A stretch of 64,000 bases of DNA from Xenopus tropicalis (GCF_000004195.4 NC_030677.2:198609872-198673871), one strand, 5' to 3'. Positions 41,301-54,993 are shown, counted from the stretch's first letter. Made by a program: numbers and translations. Notes: generated from the letters alone by a model not told the origin.

Positions 41301-42930
41301 TTCTACTCTCTCTTTTAAACCACTGCCTGGTTGCCAGGTTAAATTGGACTCTAGCAACCATATAGCTGTTGTCTTCCAAACCGGAGAGCTGCTGAACAAA
41401 AAGGTAAATAATTCAAATAAAAAATGAAGACCAGAAAATTGTCTCAGAATATCACTGTCTATATCATACCAAAAGTCTTGCTTGTACAAAAAAATAGAAT
41501 ATGTTCCTATGTCCACCCTCTGTACATTTTGTGTAATGATCAAGGAGTGAATGATGCAAGTTAAATCTTGGCAGGAGGCCCCCAAGTGAGCACATTATAC
41601 CTCCTGGGCTCAGTGAAAGTTTGTTGGCCTTCAGCCCAGGTAAAGGACTTTACTGTGCAAAACACCAGGGACTTTATGAGGTTGTTTACTTGTAGTTACC
41701 GAAGCTGTTTAAGGAGCGGAATTCCTTTTGCACAAACTTGTAAAGATGAAATCCATGCAGGGGTTCTTCTGTTTGTTGTAACTATATTTTCTAAATACTA
41801 ATTACAGCTTAGGGATATTGTGTGCAGAACCATTTAGTAGCATTTATGGCCATTTATTTGAACAGAGTAATCCCAGATATGCATTATCGTTGTCAGAGAA
41901 AACAGCTATTTGGTGTAAAGTGAGAAGGAACAGCAGGAGTTATCACATGCAATACATTAACGTCACTTAAGAAGCCAAGATCAGCCGTCCTATCCTTTCA
42001 CCGGCCCGAGGTTTGTTATAAATTGCTTATGGCTTGTGCTTTTGGCAGTCGTATGTAACATTATCACCGCACTGTTAAGGTGTTTGGTGCTACAGGAAAT
42101 ATGTCTCCAGTGCCCTTTGCATGAACAGGGAGTCCATTAGTGTTATTTTTTTTTAAACATAACTTTACCTTAACCAGTTTTGTCTCCGCCTGTGCTTACC
42201 CAGAATCCACATTATGGCACTGGTTTTATTTAGATTGCAGGGATAACATAACACTCATCTCCTACCTTGTCCAAAATCATATTCCTTGTTCCAGTAGGTC
42301 CTGCCATTACTACCTGTCTAACCAAAGTAGATGTGCTCAGAGCCTCCTATATCACCAAATGTTTTACACAGTGTTGCAAACTGCAACCACCCCTGGTTAT
42401 AGGGCAGCAGATGACTTACTACTGTGAAGTTTGTAAATAGTGATCCACTGGCTTTCCAGCAGTTACCTATAGGGACTAACCCCTACCCGATCCTCCAGGA
42501 TGGGCTACTGCTGTGGTGGAGGGGAGTCACCGACCCCCTACTCCTCTACAGTCATGAAGAGATTGGCAGCTGAGAATTATTCCAGCTGAGGGTTAATGAC
42601 AGGGCCTGTTGGGTTTGTAGCCAAGGAGCAAGCTAGAGTTCAGGCAAAAAAATAGTCCAAAACACAGTATCAGAAGGGTTAACGAGTCTCAAAATTAATT
42701 TGTAGGCACAGGTTGGTTTAGGCAGCAAACAGCGAAGTCAGGATCAGGCAAAAGGGTCAAAAATTGAAATATCAGTCCAAAAAAGCAATTTAGATCGCAT
42801 CCAGGAAGTTACAAGCATATTGAGGCATTGAACCTGTGTCTCTGGCATCTTTTTTATTGTCAATTTTTGTGCCAAAACGCGACACAATGACGTAATGCCG
42901 ATGCCAGATCATAAAAAAATTGACATGGAA
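38301..42930. other. Gene-free, low-grade repeats
   Basis: 40444-40765 is a repeat (AGTGATGAGCAAATTTTTTC) related to 58249-58345. 41196-41460 is a copy of the GTTGCTAGG repeat. The one segment worth noting is 39870-39966 (see next entry). No other coding signal. Confidence 0.5.
39870..39966 (+). other. Possible orphan exon or pseudogene fragment, open on both strands
   Basis: Plus strand: acceptor CCCCTTTTGTTGCAG, one open frame (FDLGIIQTFNVHRKECLGSS, then SLSDLERGSGLK), donor AAG|GTAATA. Minus strand: TTACCTTCAG then an open frame (ITQGTAAKTFFAVNVKGLDN, then PQIKAATKGEAEKAFTMGDK) to a stop near 39830. I recognise neither protein. Confidence 0.2.
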
Positions 42931-42935
42931 ATCCT

Positions 42936-43052
42936 GGTATGGGATCCCTTATCTGGAAACCCATTATCCAGAAAGCTACGAATTATGGAAAGCCCATCTC
43001 CCATAGACTCCATTCTAAGCAAATAATTCTAATTTGTAAAAATGATTCCCTT
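42936..43052 (+). mobile_element. Left-end fragment of the CAGGTAT MITE family (copy G)
   Basis: GGTATGGGATCCCTTATCTGG through CCATAGACTCCATTCTAAGC, then cut where another repeat begins. Confidence 0.7.
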
Positions 43053-43293
43053 TTTTTCCTCACCCCCTCCTTTCTGCTCTCTCCCCCTCCCTGAGCTACC
43101 AGCAGCCAGAGCTGCAGCACAGAAGCTACTGAGACCAAGCTAAAATGGCAGCTACTATCTTAAACAGAGGGAGCTTCTAGGGCTGATTACTCAGGTATGG
43201 TAAAGCTTTCTGCAGAATAAAAATAGCATTGTAGCTTGCACTATTGTGACTAATCTATTGGCAATAAAATGCCCAAATGCCTTTCCTTCTCCT
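43053..43293. mobile_element. Right part of an AGGAGAAGG TTAA-type MITE
   Basis: CTCTCCCCCTCCCTGAGCTA through CCTTTCCTTCTCCT, ending at TTAA 43294-43297. The left end was lost at the junction with copy G. Confidence 0.65.
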
Positions 43294-43577
43294 TTAAGTT
43301 GTGTTTGTGTTACAGTTTGCCCAGTACAGTTCCCATTGGTCTACATGATCTCGACAGCTTTTAGGTGGTGTATTTACACATTTGCACAAAAAAACCCCCA
43401 CAAATACATTTTCTAAGAACTGTATGTTGGACCTGGTGTACCAAATGAACCTTGTTCTCAATGAGAATATGAACCTGGAAATGACAATTCTTTGGCAAAT
43501 TTAAAAAAAAAAATATTAAAAACTAAGTAAGCTTTATCAGAAAAGTCTATGTAAATACAGCCATAAGCATTCATAGA

Positions 43578-43970
43578 AATCCTCTATCCTCTATCAAAAG
43601 AAACACAGGATTTCTTGTCTCTTTTTTGTGTACACATGTACTTCGGTATCAGACTTCCTCTCTCAGAAAAATCCTTCATTCCCAAGTCTGCTCAGCTGTC
43701 TCCTCTCTCCCTTCTCCTGCCCCCCCCATAAGAATGCATAAAAATTCACTCCCCCTCCCATCAGAATGTGTAATTTGAGCTACCAAAGGCTAGAGCTGCA
43801 GCACGGAAGCTACGGAGACCAAACTAAACAAACAGAGGGAGCTTCTAGGGCTCTTTACTCAGGTATGGCAAATTTTCTGCAGAATAAATATAACGTTCTA
43901 GGTGGCACTAATGTGGCGAATCTATTGGCAGTAAAGTGCCAAAATGACTTTCCTTCTCCTTTAAGATGTC
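43578..43970. mobile_element. AGGAGAAGG TTAA-type MITE copy
   Basis: CTATCAAAAGAAACACAGGA through GACTTTCCTTCTCCT with TTAA at 43971-43974. Left end decayed. Confidence 0.6.
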
Positions 43971-44445
43971 TATGAAACAAAATGGGGTTGTGAATGGAAA
44001 CAAGGATGTTCTGCTTCCTTTTTTACTCTTATAAAAGGTGGAAGGTGTCCCCAGATGTTTATTTTCTACAAGCTGATCAGAAAGTGCTTCCTGCTGGTTG
44101 GTTGGTTGCTATGGGTTACTAGAACATTAGTAAACCTTGCACCCGTTTATTACATTATCACAATTTATTCTGCATTCTTAGTAGCTCAGGAAACTCATTC
44201 CCAAATTCTAGAGTGAAATATCAGGGTAGGGGCTATAATCACTCCTGTCAGGGTTAAATGCTACAACTACTATTTACAGTTACACCAGTGCTGACATCCT
44301 TTAGTTCTGAGGATCAAACTAAACGTTTCTTTCAACTCAAATATTTTCTTATGAAGATAAAACTTTTTTCTGAAAGTGTTAGATATGTGATGACAGGCTA
44401 AGTGGGTGATGATTACCTTACTGGTCATACACATTTCATTTTTAT

Positions 44446-45570
44446 ATGAACTTCTATAGAAATATAAATGGATATATGGGCTTCTATAGAAATATAAATG
44501 GATATATGGGCTTCTATAGAAATATAAATGGATATATGGACTTCTATAGAAATATAAATGGATATATGGACTTCTATAGGAATATAAATGGATATATGAG
44601 CTTCTATAGTAATATAAAGCACTTATATTGTAGTGTCACCCACTGTGACCTACAGCACTTATATTTGCCCATTTGTGTCTGTAAGTTACCCTCCCATATA
44701 GATTGTAAGCTCTACGGGGCAGGGACCTCCATCCTCTTGTGTCTTTGACTCTTAACTTATTGCAACTGTATCTTGTATTTATTTGTATTTATTGTTATAC
44801 TTTGTATTTATCTATTATTATCTTAATAACCCCCTGTTTGTATTAATTTATTCTACTGTACAGCGCTGCGTACATAAGTAGCACTTTATAAATAAAGATA
44901 TACATAAATGGATATATGGACTTCTATAGGAATATAAATGGATATATGGACTTCTATAGAAATATTAATGGATATTTGGATTTCTATAGAAATATAAATG
45001 GATATATGGACTTCTATAGAAATATAAATGGATATATGGACTTCTTTAGAAATATAAATGGATATTTGGATTTCTATAGAAATATAAATGGATATATGGA
45101 CTTCTATAGAAATATAAATGGATATATGGACTTCTATAGAAATATAAATGGATATATGGACTTCTTTAGAAATATAAATGGATATTTGGACTTCTATAGA
45201 AATATAAATGGATATATGGACTTCTATAGAAATATAAATGGATATATGGACTTCTATAGAAATATAAGTGGATATATGGACTTCTTTAGAAATATAAATG
45301 GATATATGGACTTCTATAGAAATATAAATGGATATATGGACTTCTTTAGAAATATAAATGGATATATGGACTTCTATAGAAATATAAATGGATATATGGA
45401 CTTCTATAGAAATATAAGTGGATATATGGACTTCTTTAGAAATATAAATGGATATATGGACTTCTATAGAAATATAAATGGATATATGAGCTTCTGTAGA
45501 AATATAATTGGATATATGAGCTTCTATAGAAATATAAATCGATATGTGAACTTCTATAGAAATATAAAAG
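44446..45570. repeat. 30-bp minisatellite in two blocks, split by a retroelement tail
   Basis: The unit is GACTTCTATAGAAATATAAATGGATATATG, about 6 copies at 44446-44620 and about 22 at 44907-45570. The period is a multiple of three, so an artificial 221-codon frame appears. 44625-44906 is the inserted tail. Confidence 0.95.
44625..44906 (+). mobile_element. 3' tail of a non-LTR-like repeat
   Basis: Contains AGATTGTAAGCTCTACGGGG, CTGTACAGCGCTGCGTACAT and GCACTTTATAAATAAAGATA. A shorter copy with the same 3' end lies at 50578-50735. A shared 3' end with variable 5' truncation is typical of LINE/SINE copies. Confidence 0.6.
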
Positions 45571-45633
45571 CTTGTATATAGAAAGAAAAAGCATAATAAA
45601 AAAGGAGTAAATATAGGATAAAATCATCTTGTA

Positions 45634-45928
45634 CAGGTATGGGATCCATTATCCAGAAATCCATTACCTAGAAAGCTCTGAAATATGGGATCTTCCATAG
45701 ACTTCATTTTAATCAAATAATTCACATTTTTAAAATTGATTCCCTTTTTTCTCTGTAATAGTAAAGTTGGGATCAAGTACCTTGTACCTTGTACCTGGCT
45801 ACAGTAATCCTTCCTGGTGGCAAAACAATCCCATTGGGTTTATTTAATATTTAAATGACCCAAGGTATGGACATCCTCATTCGGAAAACCCCATTTCCCA
45901 AGCATTCTAGATTCTGCTCCCATACCTG
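45634..45928 (+). mobile_element. CAGGTAT MITE without an array (copy H)
   Basis: Complete ends CAGGTATGGGATCC and CCCATACCTG, with TA at 45632-45633 and 45929-45930. Only one diverged unit lies inside, so this is close to the basic element. 295 bp. Confidence 0.85.
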
Positions 45929-45930
45929 TA

Positions 45931-48900
45931 TTTTCTCCTATTTATAATTTTGTTTCTGTGCACAAACTTTTTTAATCATGTGACAGAATTCAGTGTGCAA
46001 AGTGCAAAAAATACCCTTTTTTTATACTTGGCACATTACGTTCTACATTGTAAATTAACCCAATTATGTAACTGGGGTGTAATAAGTTGAAGGGGCAACT
46101 AACTACAGCAGTTGCTGTAGCAGTTAACCCTTTAAAAGCCTTCTAGTAACCTGTGTAGCCACAGATGCCATACACTAATGCCAGCATAGCTATACCCCTA
46201 TTCCTCAAAAGCAGTTTTGCACAGACAGTGGGCTTTTAAAGATGCAGAGATATATAATGTGCCAGAGATTGCACCTTATGACGTGGTATTTTTCATAAGT
46301 GTAGCAGCTGGGGAGGTTTCATTTACACAAAAGGTTGAATTCCATGGATGTGTGTCTTTTTTCAACCTTAATTACTATGTCATTTTCACTGGTACGTTGG
46401 TTAGTACCATCACATTATGTACCATTGCCGTTGAGAAGAATTGCATGTATATATGTGCTCTAACCTGTTTCTACATTCTTTTCTATAGTCACATTCATTT
46501 TCTTACGCAAAACCCATTGTCAAACCGTAGTTTGGGGGTTGACTGAAGATTTACACCCTTGTGTATAATTTGACATTTTCTACTAGAGCGTATCTTAGCA
46601 ATTAGAGCACAGTGGCGCATTTATGGAAATGGGAAAAAAGGGATTTAAATGTTATCATTTCAAGCAACTTTGCAATATACATCAGTTAAATGCTATACAG
46701 CCTTTTCGTGATTTTTTATGTAATCACAGTTCCCTAAGCCCCGCCCCCTGTTCCCCTGCTGATCTGGCTGACTATTTTGTGACTCAAATAAAATGTGACA
46801 GTAGTCGCCTGTCCTCAGCCTGCCTTCAGCCTGCATCCTCCCAATCCCACAATTCCCTGCACACGTGATGTCAATAAGGAAAAAAAACATCACAGTGCAA
46901 TGCATTGTGGGTTATGTAGTTCCTGCATGCTGTCTGTTAGCTGTGGAAGTTACAATTTGTAACATCATTGTTTTAGTCCCTCCTCCCCTGCCAGGATTTC
47001 GAATGACGCAGAAACTGTTTTGCAGCTGGATTTCAGCATATAAAAATAGTATTTATTCATACTTTTTGAAGGAACAGATTACAGTAATATTTCTTTTCTT
47101 TTCCCCTTCTGAATTGAGAATTGAGCCAGATGGATGACTAGTGAAATGTCTTCAAGGAAAAAACACAGCAAGTCCAGATGATTTAACTTATTACTATAGA
47201 TATTCCTGGATGAATGAGAACCCTCACAGATATATTCCACTTTAAAGAGATACTATCGTCATAAATAATAATTGCTACAATGAACTGAATAACCACTAAC
47301 CACCGCTACTATAAGCGAGGAGGGTTTAACTGCCCAACTCTTTTATTCAATGGGTCACTGTACAATGCAGAATTGTGCTCAGTACAGGGGGATATTATTT
47401 CCTACCCACCAGCTGTTGCAGGATTTTACTTTTCCTATAACAAAAATATTCTTATTCCTGGCCACCAAGAGTGCTGTGATTCTCTGTTCCCATAGTAAGA
47501 ACATTGGGAAAAACTATCATATGAAATGATGTTGAGGATGGTTAATGACAGGATAATAACAGCTTCTGTCTTCAACTGATTCTGAGCAGAGTTTATCAGG
47601 AATTTCCCTGCCAAGCCCCACATGGATACTGTATGTAGCTGTATGTTCCTTATACTTGTGCACTATGGGATACAGAATGATACACCCTTCTATATACAGA
47701 TCAAAGCTGGAAATAGCACCTTCATTTTCTTTGCATAAAGGTTGATATTAATATCAGTTTTACTAAATGTTTGTGTTCCAGGTGGGCATTTTTGTAGCCC
47801 CCTGTGTATGCCTAAAGTTGATTTTCCCTAATTAGCTATTAGTTGAATATCCTGATTTTGTTCAGGCATCAAACAACTAAATAATTAGCATTTCTCTTTT
47901 GTCTGACTGAACGGCAAGCAGATTTCTCTGTTTAAAGGGGATTCAATTCTGTAGGGGACTGAAAGTTTAGTTACCCTTTATTCTTCCAGGCCCCCAAGGT
48001 TTGGCCAGATAAGTGTAGTCCCTAATTTATAGTAAGGGGGGGGAAGCTGTTTTCTTATGCTGGGCTAAAGAATGTTCCTGGTAGTTCAAAAATTGTCCCA
48101 AAAATTGTCCAGTAGATGTAGATGTGCTCGGCCTCTTTGGATCCTGCCTGTTGGAGAAGGTGGATGGTACCTAGAGCCTTGTCGGAGGCAGGCCCAGTAG
48201 GTGAGGGTAGTGTGGGGATGGTTTAGTGGTAGCTCGCTCCTGGGCTGAGAGTAAGGATCAGGGCTGGTGGGTCACCTGAGGCTCCAATGCAGAGTATAGA
48301 AGGATTAGCAGTCCTGCTAGCAGATTAGCAGTGTTCCCACCTAGGTTGCACTTGGAGTGCCTTGGGATTGGACACTTACAAGTTGACATAATTCATGCAT
48401 TGATTATTAACCCTTGATGGGTAAAAGCTTCTGGAAGCTTCAATCATGTGTAAATGCTAAATAATTGTACTATAGCTATCTGTGACTAGCCTTCTTCTAC
48501 TTTCTTGAGAATGGCCCCCAACTGATTTAATCAAACTGAGAGTTGTAATTCTGTGATAGCCTTCCTCCACTAACCCTGTAGGGCCCCATCCCACCATCCC
48601 AGAGATATTGGGATGGACCCTGTTAGTAAAACCGATGGTAGCAGGGCTTCCATATGGGATATGGGTGCTAGGTACAAGCTGTAAGGAGGGTGTAGAGATC
48701 AACACCGGATTTCTAATGCAGGTGCCCATAGTGCGCCCCCATTCCCGCCCCCTCCCCCATTTCTCGAATCTGATTTTTTTGCTCTAAAAGTTGGCAAAAA
48801 AGTCATGATTTACTATGCGTCAAAAACGGTGACAATTTCGATTAAAAAAACACTCCGTCTAAAACTTGTCGAGATCATGTAGAAGTCAATGACAGACGTC

Positions 48901-50220
48901 CCTTCCCTTTTCTGGAAGATCTTTCTTTGCTTCAAATTGTTAGAGGTTTTCAGATTTTTGACGCCGACTTTTGTGCGATCAAAAAAGTCACGATTATCGT
49001 ACGACAAGTCGAAAAAGTTGCAGTTTTCCGCAACGCTTTCCTGCATGTGCTTCTTCAGTTCAAATCAAATCAAATCAAATCACTTTTATTGTCAGATTTT
49101 TTGGATAAATGTCAGACATTTGTGGAAAAGAATTTACAATTTTTTTTAAAAAAAAATCTGCCTCCACATTTTGTTAATTATTCTGAATAAATAAGGCCAA
49201 GACAGAGCAACTGTGATCCAATGGGATTGCTGTGCTGTCTATGAAAACTGACACCCACTGGGCAGTTAAATAGACACTAACCAAACTACCTGGCCATGGT
49301 GATCTGGGTTTGGTCCACTTTAACCTTCAAATAAGTAGGGAAATAATTGATTAAATCAGTTTTGAGGCCTACAGAGAAGCTGGAAAACATAAATCAGATC
49401 TTTGCATTGAAGAACAAGTTATTTCTATGTATAACCACTAGGCGGCGCTCCTTACACACCAAAATATACTCTCAACTGCATTGAAAAGTCAAAATAAATA
49501 ACAATCCTGCCTACTGGAAAGAGCTTTGGAACAATTATTATCTGTGCAAATATGAACTTTGTATATTTAAGCTACCGTCAAAAAATGCAAAGCCCAGCCA
49601 TAGTGCATATTGTCCTGCTTTATAAAGGAAAGGAAGCCATACTGTAGGAATCACAGAGAAAGATAAAACTGATACACAGATGGGGACATAATCGTCACTG
49701 TGGGTTTGTCCTGCTGAGCCCCACGTGCTTCCGTAGTGATGCAGAAATTAGAATGTGAAAAGTGACCCTGCAGCATTTTGGTGGTGGTGCCCTAAATACA
49801 ACAGAACTATAAATCCCAAGGAAAACTGGGACATGAAGGTAAACAGCCAGGCTGCCACAAGATGTCTATAACCACATTAACCCGTTATATGGAATCAGTG
49901 CAATTGTTATGAGGTAAAACAGGCAAGGTGTGCCCCAACAAGGCAACTCACATCAACCAATGACATTTCTAACTGTTCTAGACTGATGAATAGTTGCTAT
50001 AGGTTACTGGACCTGAGCACATTGTGCCCCATTGTCTATATCAGTGGTGTCCAACTTCTGTGGTACTGAGGGCCAGAATTTTTCTGGCCTACATAGTGGA
50101 GGACTAATAATGACCACTCCCCTTTTCTAACCACACCCACCCACTTCAAACCACACACATGGTATCTAACACATTATTACCTCTTTATCATTCACTCTCA
50201 TCCTCATTTATTCTCATGTT
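45931..50220. other. Gene-free, scattered repeat fragments
   Basis: 46333-46384 is the tail of the repeat seen at 19440-19525. 46690-46990 is the repeat related to 21410-21560. 49058-49080 is an AAATC pentamer run. No exon recognised. Confidence 0.5.
49435..49448 (+). promoter_or_regulatory. CTCF-like motif
   Basis: CCACTAGGCGGCGC differs from CCASYAGRKGGCRS at one position. Sequence-only call. Confidence 0.25.
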
Positions 50221-50399
50221 TTCAGCTGGCCTTCCCATCACAGCCTGGCAGTGTTATTGGTCAACCAATCAGAGACAGCTATGCACTATATAAACACAGC
50301 ACCTACCTCACTTCCTTGCCTACACCTTGGCCTCTCTGAGCCTCTCGTCCCTTGTTCTTGCTCCCTTTGCTCTTGTTCCTGTTCCTGTTCTGGTTCTAT

Positions 50400-51440
50400 T
50401 CCTGCTCTGGTCCTGTTTCTGCTCCTGTTTCTACACCCACTCACCTACTAACCCACCATCCTGCTCCTGCCTGTCCCTGATTCTGCGCCTTCGTTCCGTT
50501 TCTGCCTGTCCTTTCTCTACGCCCATTCCTTCTCATTCCTACTATCTTGTTACTTGTCCTGTTCTGTCCCACTCCTGCAACTGTATCTTGTATTTATCTG
50601 TATTTATTGTTATACTTTGTATTTATCTATTATTATCTTAATAACCCCCTGTTTGTATTAATGTATTCTACTGTACAGCGCTGCGTACATAAGTAGCACT
50701 TTATAAATAAACATATACATACAACATACATACATACATACATACTCCTACCTGTCCTGTCTCAGCTCATTCCTTCTCACTCCTGCCTGTCCTGTCTCTA
50801 TGCCCATTCCTTCCTACTCCTACCTGTCCTGTCTCTATGCTCATTCCTTCCCACTCCTGCCTGTCCTGTCTCTATGCTCATTCCTTCCCACTCCTGCCTG
50901 TCCTGTCTCTATGCTCATTCCTTCCTACTCCTGCCTGTCCTGTCTCTATGCTCATTCCTTCCCACTCCTGCCTGTCCTGTCTCTATGCTCATTCCTTCCT
51001 ACTCCTGCCTGTCCTGTCTCTATGCTCATTCCTTCCCACTCCTGCCTGTCCTGTCTCTATGCTCATTCCTTCCTACTCCTGCCTGTCCTGTCTCTATGCC
51101 CATTCTTTCCTACTCCTACCTGTCCTGTCTCTATGCTCATTCCTTCCTACTCCTACCTGTCTTGTCTCTATGCTCATTCCTTCCTACTCCTACCTGTCCT
51201 GTCTCTAAGCCCATTCCTTCCTACTCCTACCTGTCCTGTCTCTATGCCCATTCCTTCCCACTCCTGCCTATCCTTTCTCTATGCCCACTCCTTCCCACTC
51301 CTACCATCTTGTTTCTTCTTCTATTCTGTCCAACTCCTGCCTGTCCTGTCTCTATGCCCATTCCTTCCCACTCCTGCCTGTCCTGTCTCTATGCCCATTC
51401 CTTCCCACTCCTGCCTGTCCAGTCTCTATGCCCGTACCTC
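50400..51440. repeat. 37-bp pyrimidine-rich minisatellite
   Basis: The unit is CTCCTGCCTGTCCTGTCTCT then ATGCTCATTCCTTCCCA. Regular copies run 50745-51440 (about 19). Diverged copies at 50400-50577 lie on the other side of the inserted tail 50578-50735. The strand is almost pure pyrimidine, and all three frames are open, giving false ORFs of up to 240 codons. Confidence 0.95.
50578..50735 (+). mobile_element. Short copy of the 3' tail repeat
   Basis: CAACTGTATCTTGTATTTAT through GCACTTTATAAATAAACATA, ending in a CATA-rich tail. 5'-shortened relative to 44625-44906. Confidence 0.65.
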
Positions 51441-51524
51441 CATGCAAGCAGCCATGAATTCCAGTGCTAAGGTTGCTCTCTGGAACTGGGGCAGGTGGAC
51501 TTTTATATCCAGGGGGACCTAAAA

Positions 51525-52330
51525 TTATGGCATGCTGGGAATTGTTTGGAATGGTGCATCCAAATAATGAGCAGTTAGAGTTTGGCTAGCATAAATGGGT
51601 TCTATTAGAGATTTTAAAAAGTAAACAAATATATCACTTATTGCACAAGAGAAATTAGAAGGCAATAATTGCAATGATAAAGTCTGCCACTTGCTGTCTG
51701 AGTCATCTAATTGCTGTCGGAACCAAATCAGCATCTTTATCATTAAACCCACCGCTATAATTGGTGGAGGGCAGATAATTAAATGTAGCAGTGGCTTCAT
51801 TATAAGAAGGGAGGATAAGCGCTGCAGGATAAAGAGAAAGAGGCAGTGATGAGAAACCTTTCCCCGGGGGATATAAACGTGCCTGGGACTGGCCTTGATA
51901 GAGAGAGAAGGAATATAAATGACTTGGCTATCAGTCATGCCTGTGCTGCTCCTTCTCCCATGTAATGAATATCCTGTTTTCCCACATACCGCAGATTTAG
52001 GAGCTCAATGAGAAATTCTTTGGATAGGGAAAGTCATGGGTGGAATCACGTGTGTGTCCTTGTGTCTGTTCCAGTCCCGCTGTTCAACAGCTTCATGCCA
52101 GCTCCATCCCTTGGGCAAGGCAAATACAGGTAAAGTGGCAGTAACTTGTTATTGGCTGTGTTGAAACTAGGAATTGCTGATAACATGTTTCCTAGTAAGG
52201 GACATATTTCAGTAATGAAAGGAGCTCTCATGTTTTGTAACTGTACATATGATACACAAACACACTGCTTGGCATGGCTGGGAGCCTGTAGCTGTGGCTC
52301 TAGGCAAGGCTTAAGACATGAGTGCTTTTT
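51525..52330. other. Gene-free spacer between two large arrays
   Basis: Unique-looking sequence. A minus-strand 137-codon frame at 51525-51938 has no recognisable domain and no splice context; treated as chance. Confidence 0.4.
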
Positions 52331-52334
52331 CGGG

Positions 52335-54993
52335 ATCCACCCTCTCCACCGTGGATCACTCACTGATCCACCGTCTCCACCGTCGACCACTCACTGATCC
52401 ACCCTCTCCACTGTAGACAACTCACTGATCCACCGTTGACCACTCACTGATCCACCCTCTCCACTGTAGACCACTCACTGAGCCACCCTCTCCACCGTAG
52501 ACCACTCACTAATCGACCGTCTCCACCGTCGACCACTCACTGATCCACCCTCTCCACTGTAGACCACTTACCGAGCCACCCTCTCCACCGTTGACCACTC
52601 ACTGATCCACCCTCTCCACTGTAGACCACTTACTGAGCCACCCTCTCCACTGTAGACCACTCACTGATCCACCCTCTCCACTGTAGACCACTCACTGATC
52701 CACCCTCTCCACCGTAGACCACTCACTGATCCACCCTCTCCACTGTAGACCACTCATTGATCCACCCTCTCCACTGTAGCCCACTCACTGATCCACCCTC
52801 TCCACCGTTGACCACTCACTGAGCCACCCTCTCCACCGTAGACCACTCACTGATCCACCCTCTCCACCGTAGACCACTCACTGATCCACCCTCTCCACCG
52901 TCGACCACTCACTGATCCACCCTCTCCACCGTCGACCACTCACTGATCCACCCTCTCCACCGTAGACCACTCACTGATCCACCCTCTCCACCGTTGACCA
53001 CTCACTGAGTGCACCCTCTCAACCGTAGACCACTCACTGATCCACCCTCTCCACCGTAGACCACTCACTGATCCACCCTCTCCACTGTCGACCACTCACT
53101 GATCCACCCTCTCCACCGCAGACCACTCACTGATCCACCGTAGCCCACTCACTGATCCACCCTCTCCACTGTAGACCACTCACTGATCCACCATCTCCAC
53201 TGTCGACCACTCACTGATCCACCCTCTCCACCGTAGACCACTCACTGATCCACCTTCTCCACCGTCGACCACTCACTGATCCACCCTCTCCACCGTCGAC
53301 CACTCACTGATCCACCCTCTCCACTGTAGACCACTCACTGATCCACCCTCTCCACCGTAGACCACTCACTGATCCACCCTCTCCACCGTTGACCACTCAC
53401 TGAGCCACCCTCTCCACCGCAGACCACTCACTGATCCACCCTCTCCACCGTCGACCACTCACTGATCCACCCTCTCCACCGTCGACCACTCACTGATCCA
53501 CCCTCTCCACCGTAGACCACTCACTGATCCACCCTCTCCACCGTAGACCACTCACTGATCCACCCTCTCCACCGTTGACCACTCACTGAGCCACCCTCTC
53601 CACCTCAGACCACTCACTGATCCACCCTCTCCACCGTAGACCACTCACTGATCCACCCTCTCCACTGTAGACCACTCACTGATCCACCATCTCCACTGTC
53701 GACCACTCACTGATCCACCCTCTCCACCGTAGACCACTCACTGATCCACCCTCTCCACCGTCGACCACTCACTGATCCACCCTCTCCACCGTCGACCACT
53801 CACTGATCCACCCTCTCCACCGTCGACCACTCACTGATCCACCCTCTCCACCGTAGACCACTCACTGATCCACCCTCTCCACCGTTGACCACTCACTGAG
53901 CCACCCTCTCCACCGCAGACCACTCACTGATCCACCCTCTCCACCGTCGACCACTCACTGATCCACCCTCTCCACTGTAGACAACTCACTGATCCACGAT
54001 CTCCACCATCTACCACTCACTGATCCACCCTCTCCACCGTAGACCACTCACTGATCCACCGTAGCCCACTCACTGATCCACCCTCTCCACTGTAGACCAC
54101 TCACTGATCCACCATCTCCACTGTCGACCACTCACTGATCCACCCTCTCCACCGTAGACCACTTACTGAGCCACCCTCTCCACCATAGACCACTCACTGA
54201 TCCACCCTCTCCACCGTAGACCACTCACTGATCCACCCTCTCCACCGTCGACCACTCACTGATCCACCCTCTCCACCGTTGACCACTCACTGATCCACCC
54301 TCTCCACCGTCGACCACTCACTGATCCACCCTCTCCACCGTTGACCACTCACTGAGCCACCCTCTCCACTGCAGACCACTCACTGATCCACCCTCTCCAC
54401 CGTCGACCACTCACTGATCCACCCTCTCCACTGTCGACCACTCACTGATCCACCCTCTCCACTGTAGACCACTCACTGATCCACCCTCTCCACCGTTGAC
54501 CACTCACTGAGCCACCCTCTCCACCGCAGACCACTCACTGATCCACCCTCTCCACTGTAGACAACTCACTGATCCACGATCTCCACCATCTACCACTCAC
54601 TGATCCACCCTCTCCACCGTAGCCCACTCACTGATCCACCCTCTCCGCTGTAGACCACTCACTGATCCACCCTCTCCACTGTAGACCATTCACTGATCCA
54701 CCCTCTCCACTGTAGGCTACTCACTGATCCACCCTCTCCACTGTAGGCTACTCACTGATCCACCCTCTCCACTGTAGACCACTCACTGATCCACTGTCTC
54801 CACCGTCGACCACTCACTGATCCACTGTCTCGACCGTCGACCACTCACTGATCCACCCTCTCCACTGTAGCCCACTCACTGACCCACCCTCTCCACCGTA
54901 GACCACTCACTGATCCACCCTCTCCACCGTAGCCCACTCACTGATCCACCCTCTCCACCGTAGCCCACTCACTGATCTACCGATCTACCCTCT
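52335..54993. repeat. 31-bp minisatellite, about 85 copies
   Basis: The unit is GACCACTCACTGATCCACCC then TCTCCACCGTA. Variant positions include GTAGACC/GTCGACC/GTTGACC, GATCC/GAGCC and CCGT/CTGT. Several higher-order blocks recur. Confidence 0.97.

Noticed and set aside
44916..45581. 221-codon ORF of a repeated 10-residue peptide (MDFYRNINGY)
   Set aside because: The 30-bp tandem repeat has a period that is a multiple of three, so a frame stays open automatically. No homologue known to me, and a retroelement tail interrupts the array.
50800..51522. 240-codon ORF with repeated CPVSMLIPSYSCLSCLYAHS-type peptide
   Set aside because: It is the 37-bp minisatellite read through. All three frames are open because the unit lacks stops, and there is no splice or promoter context.
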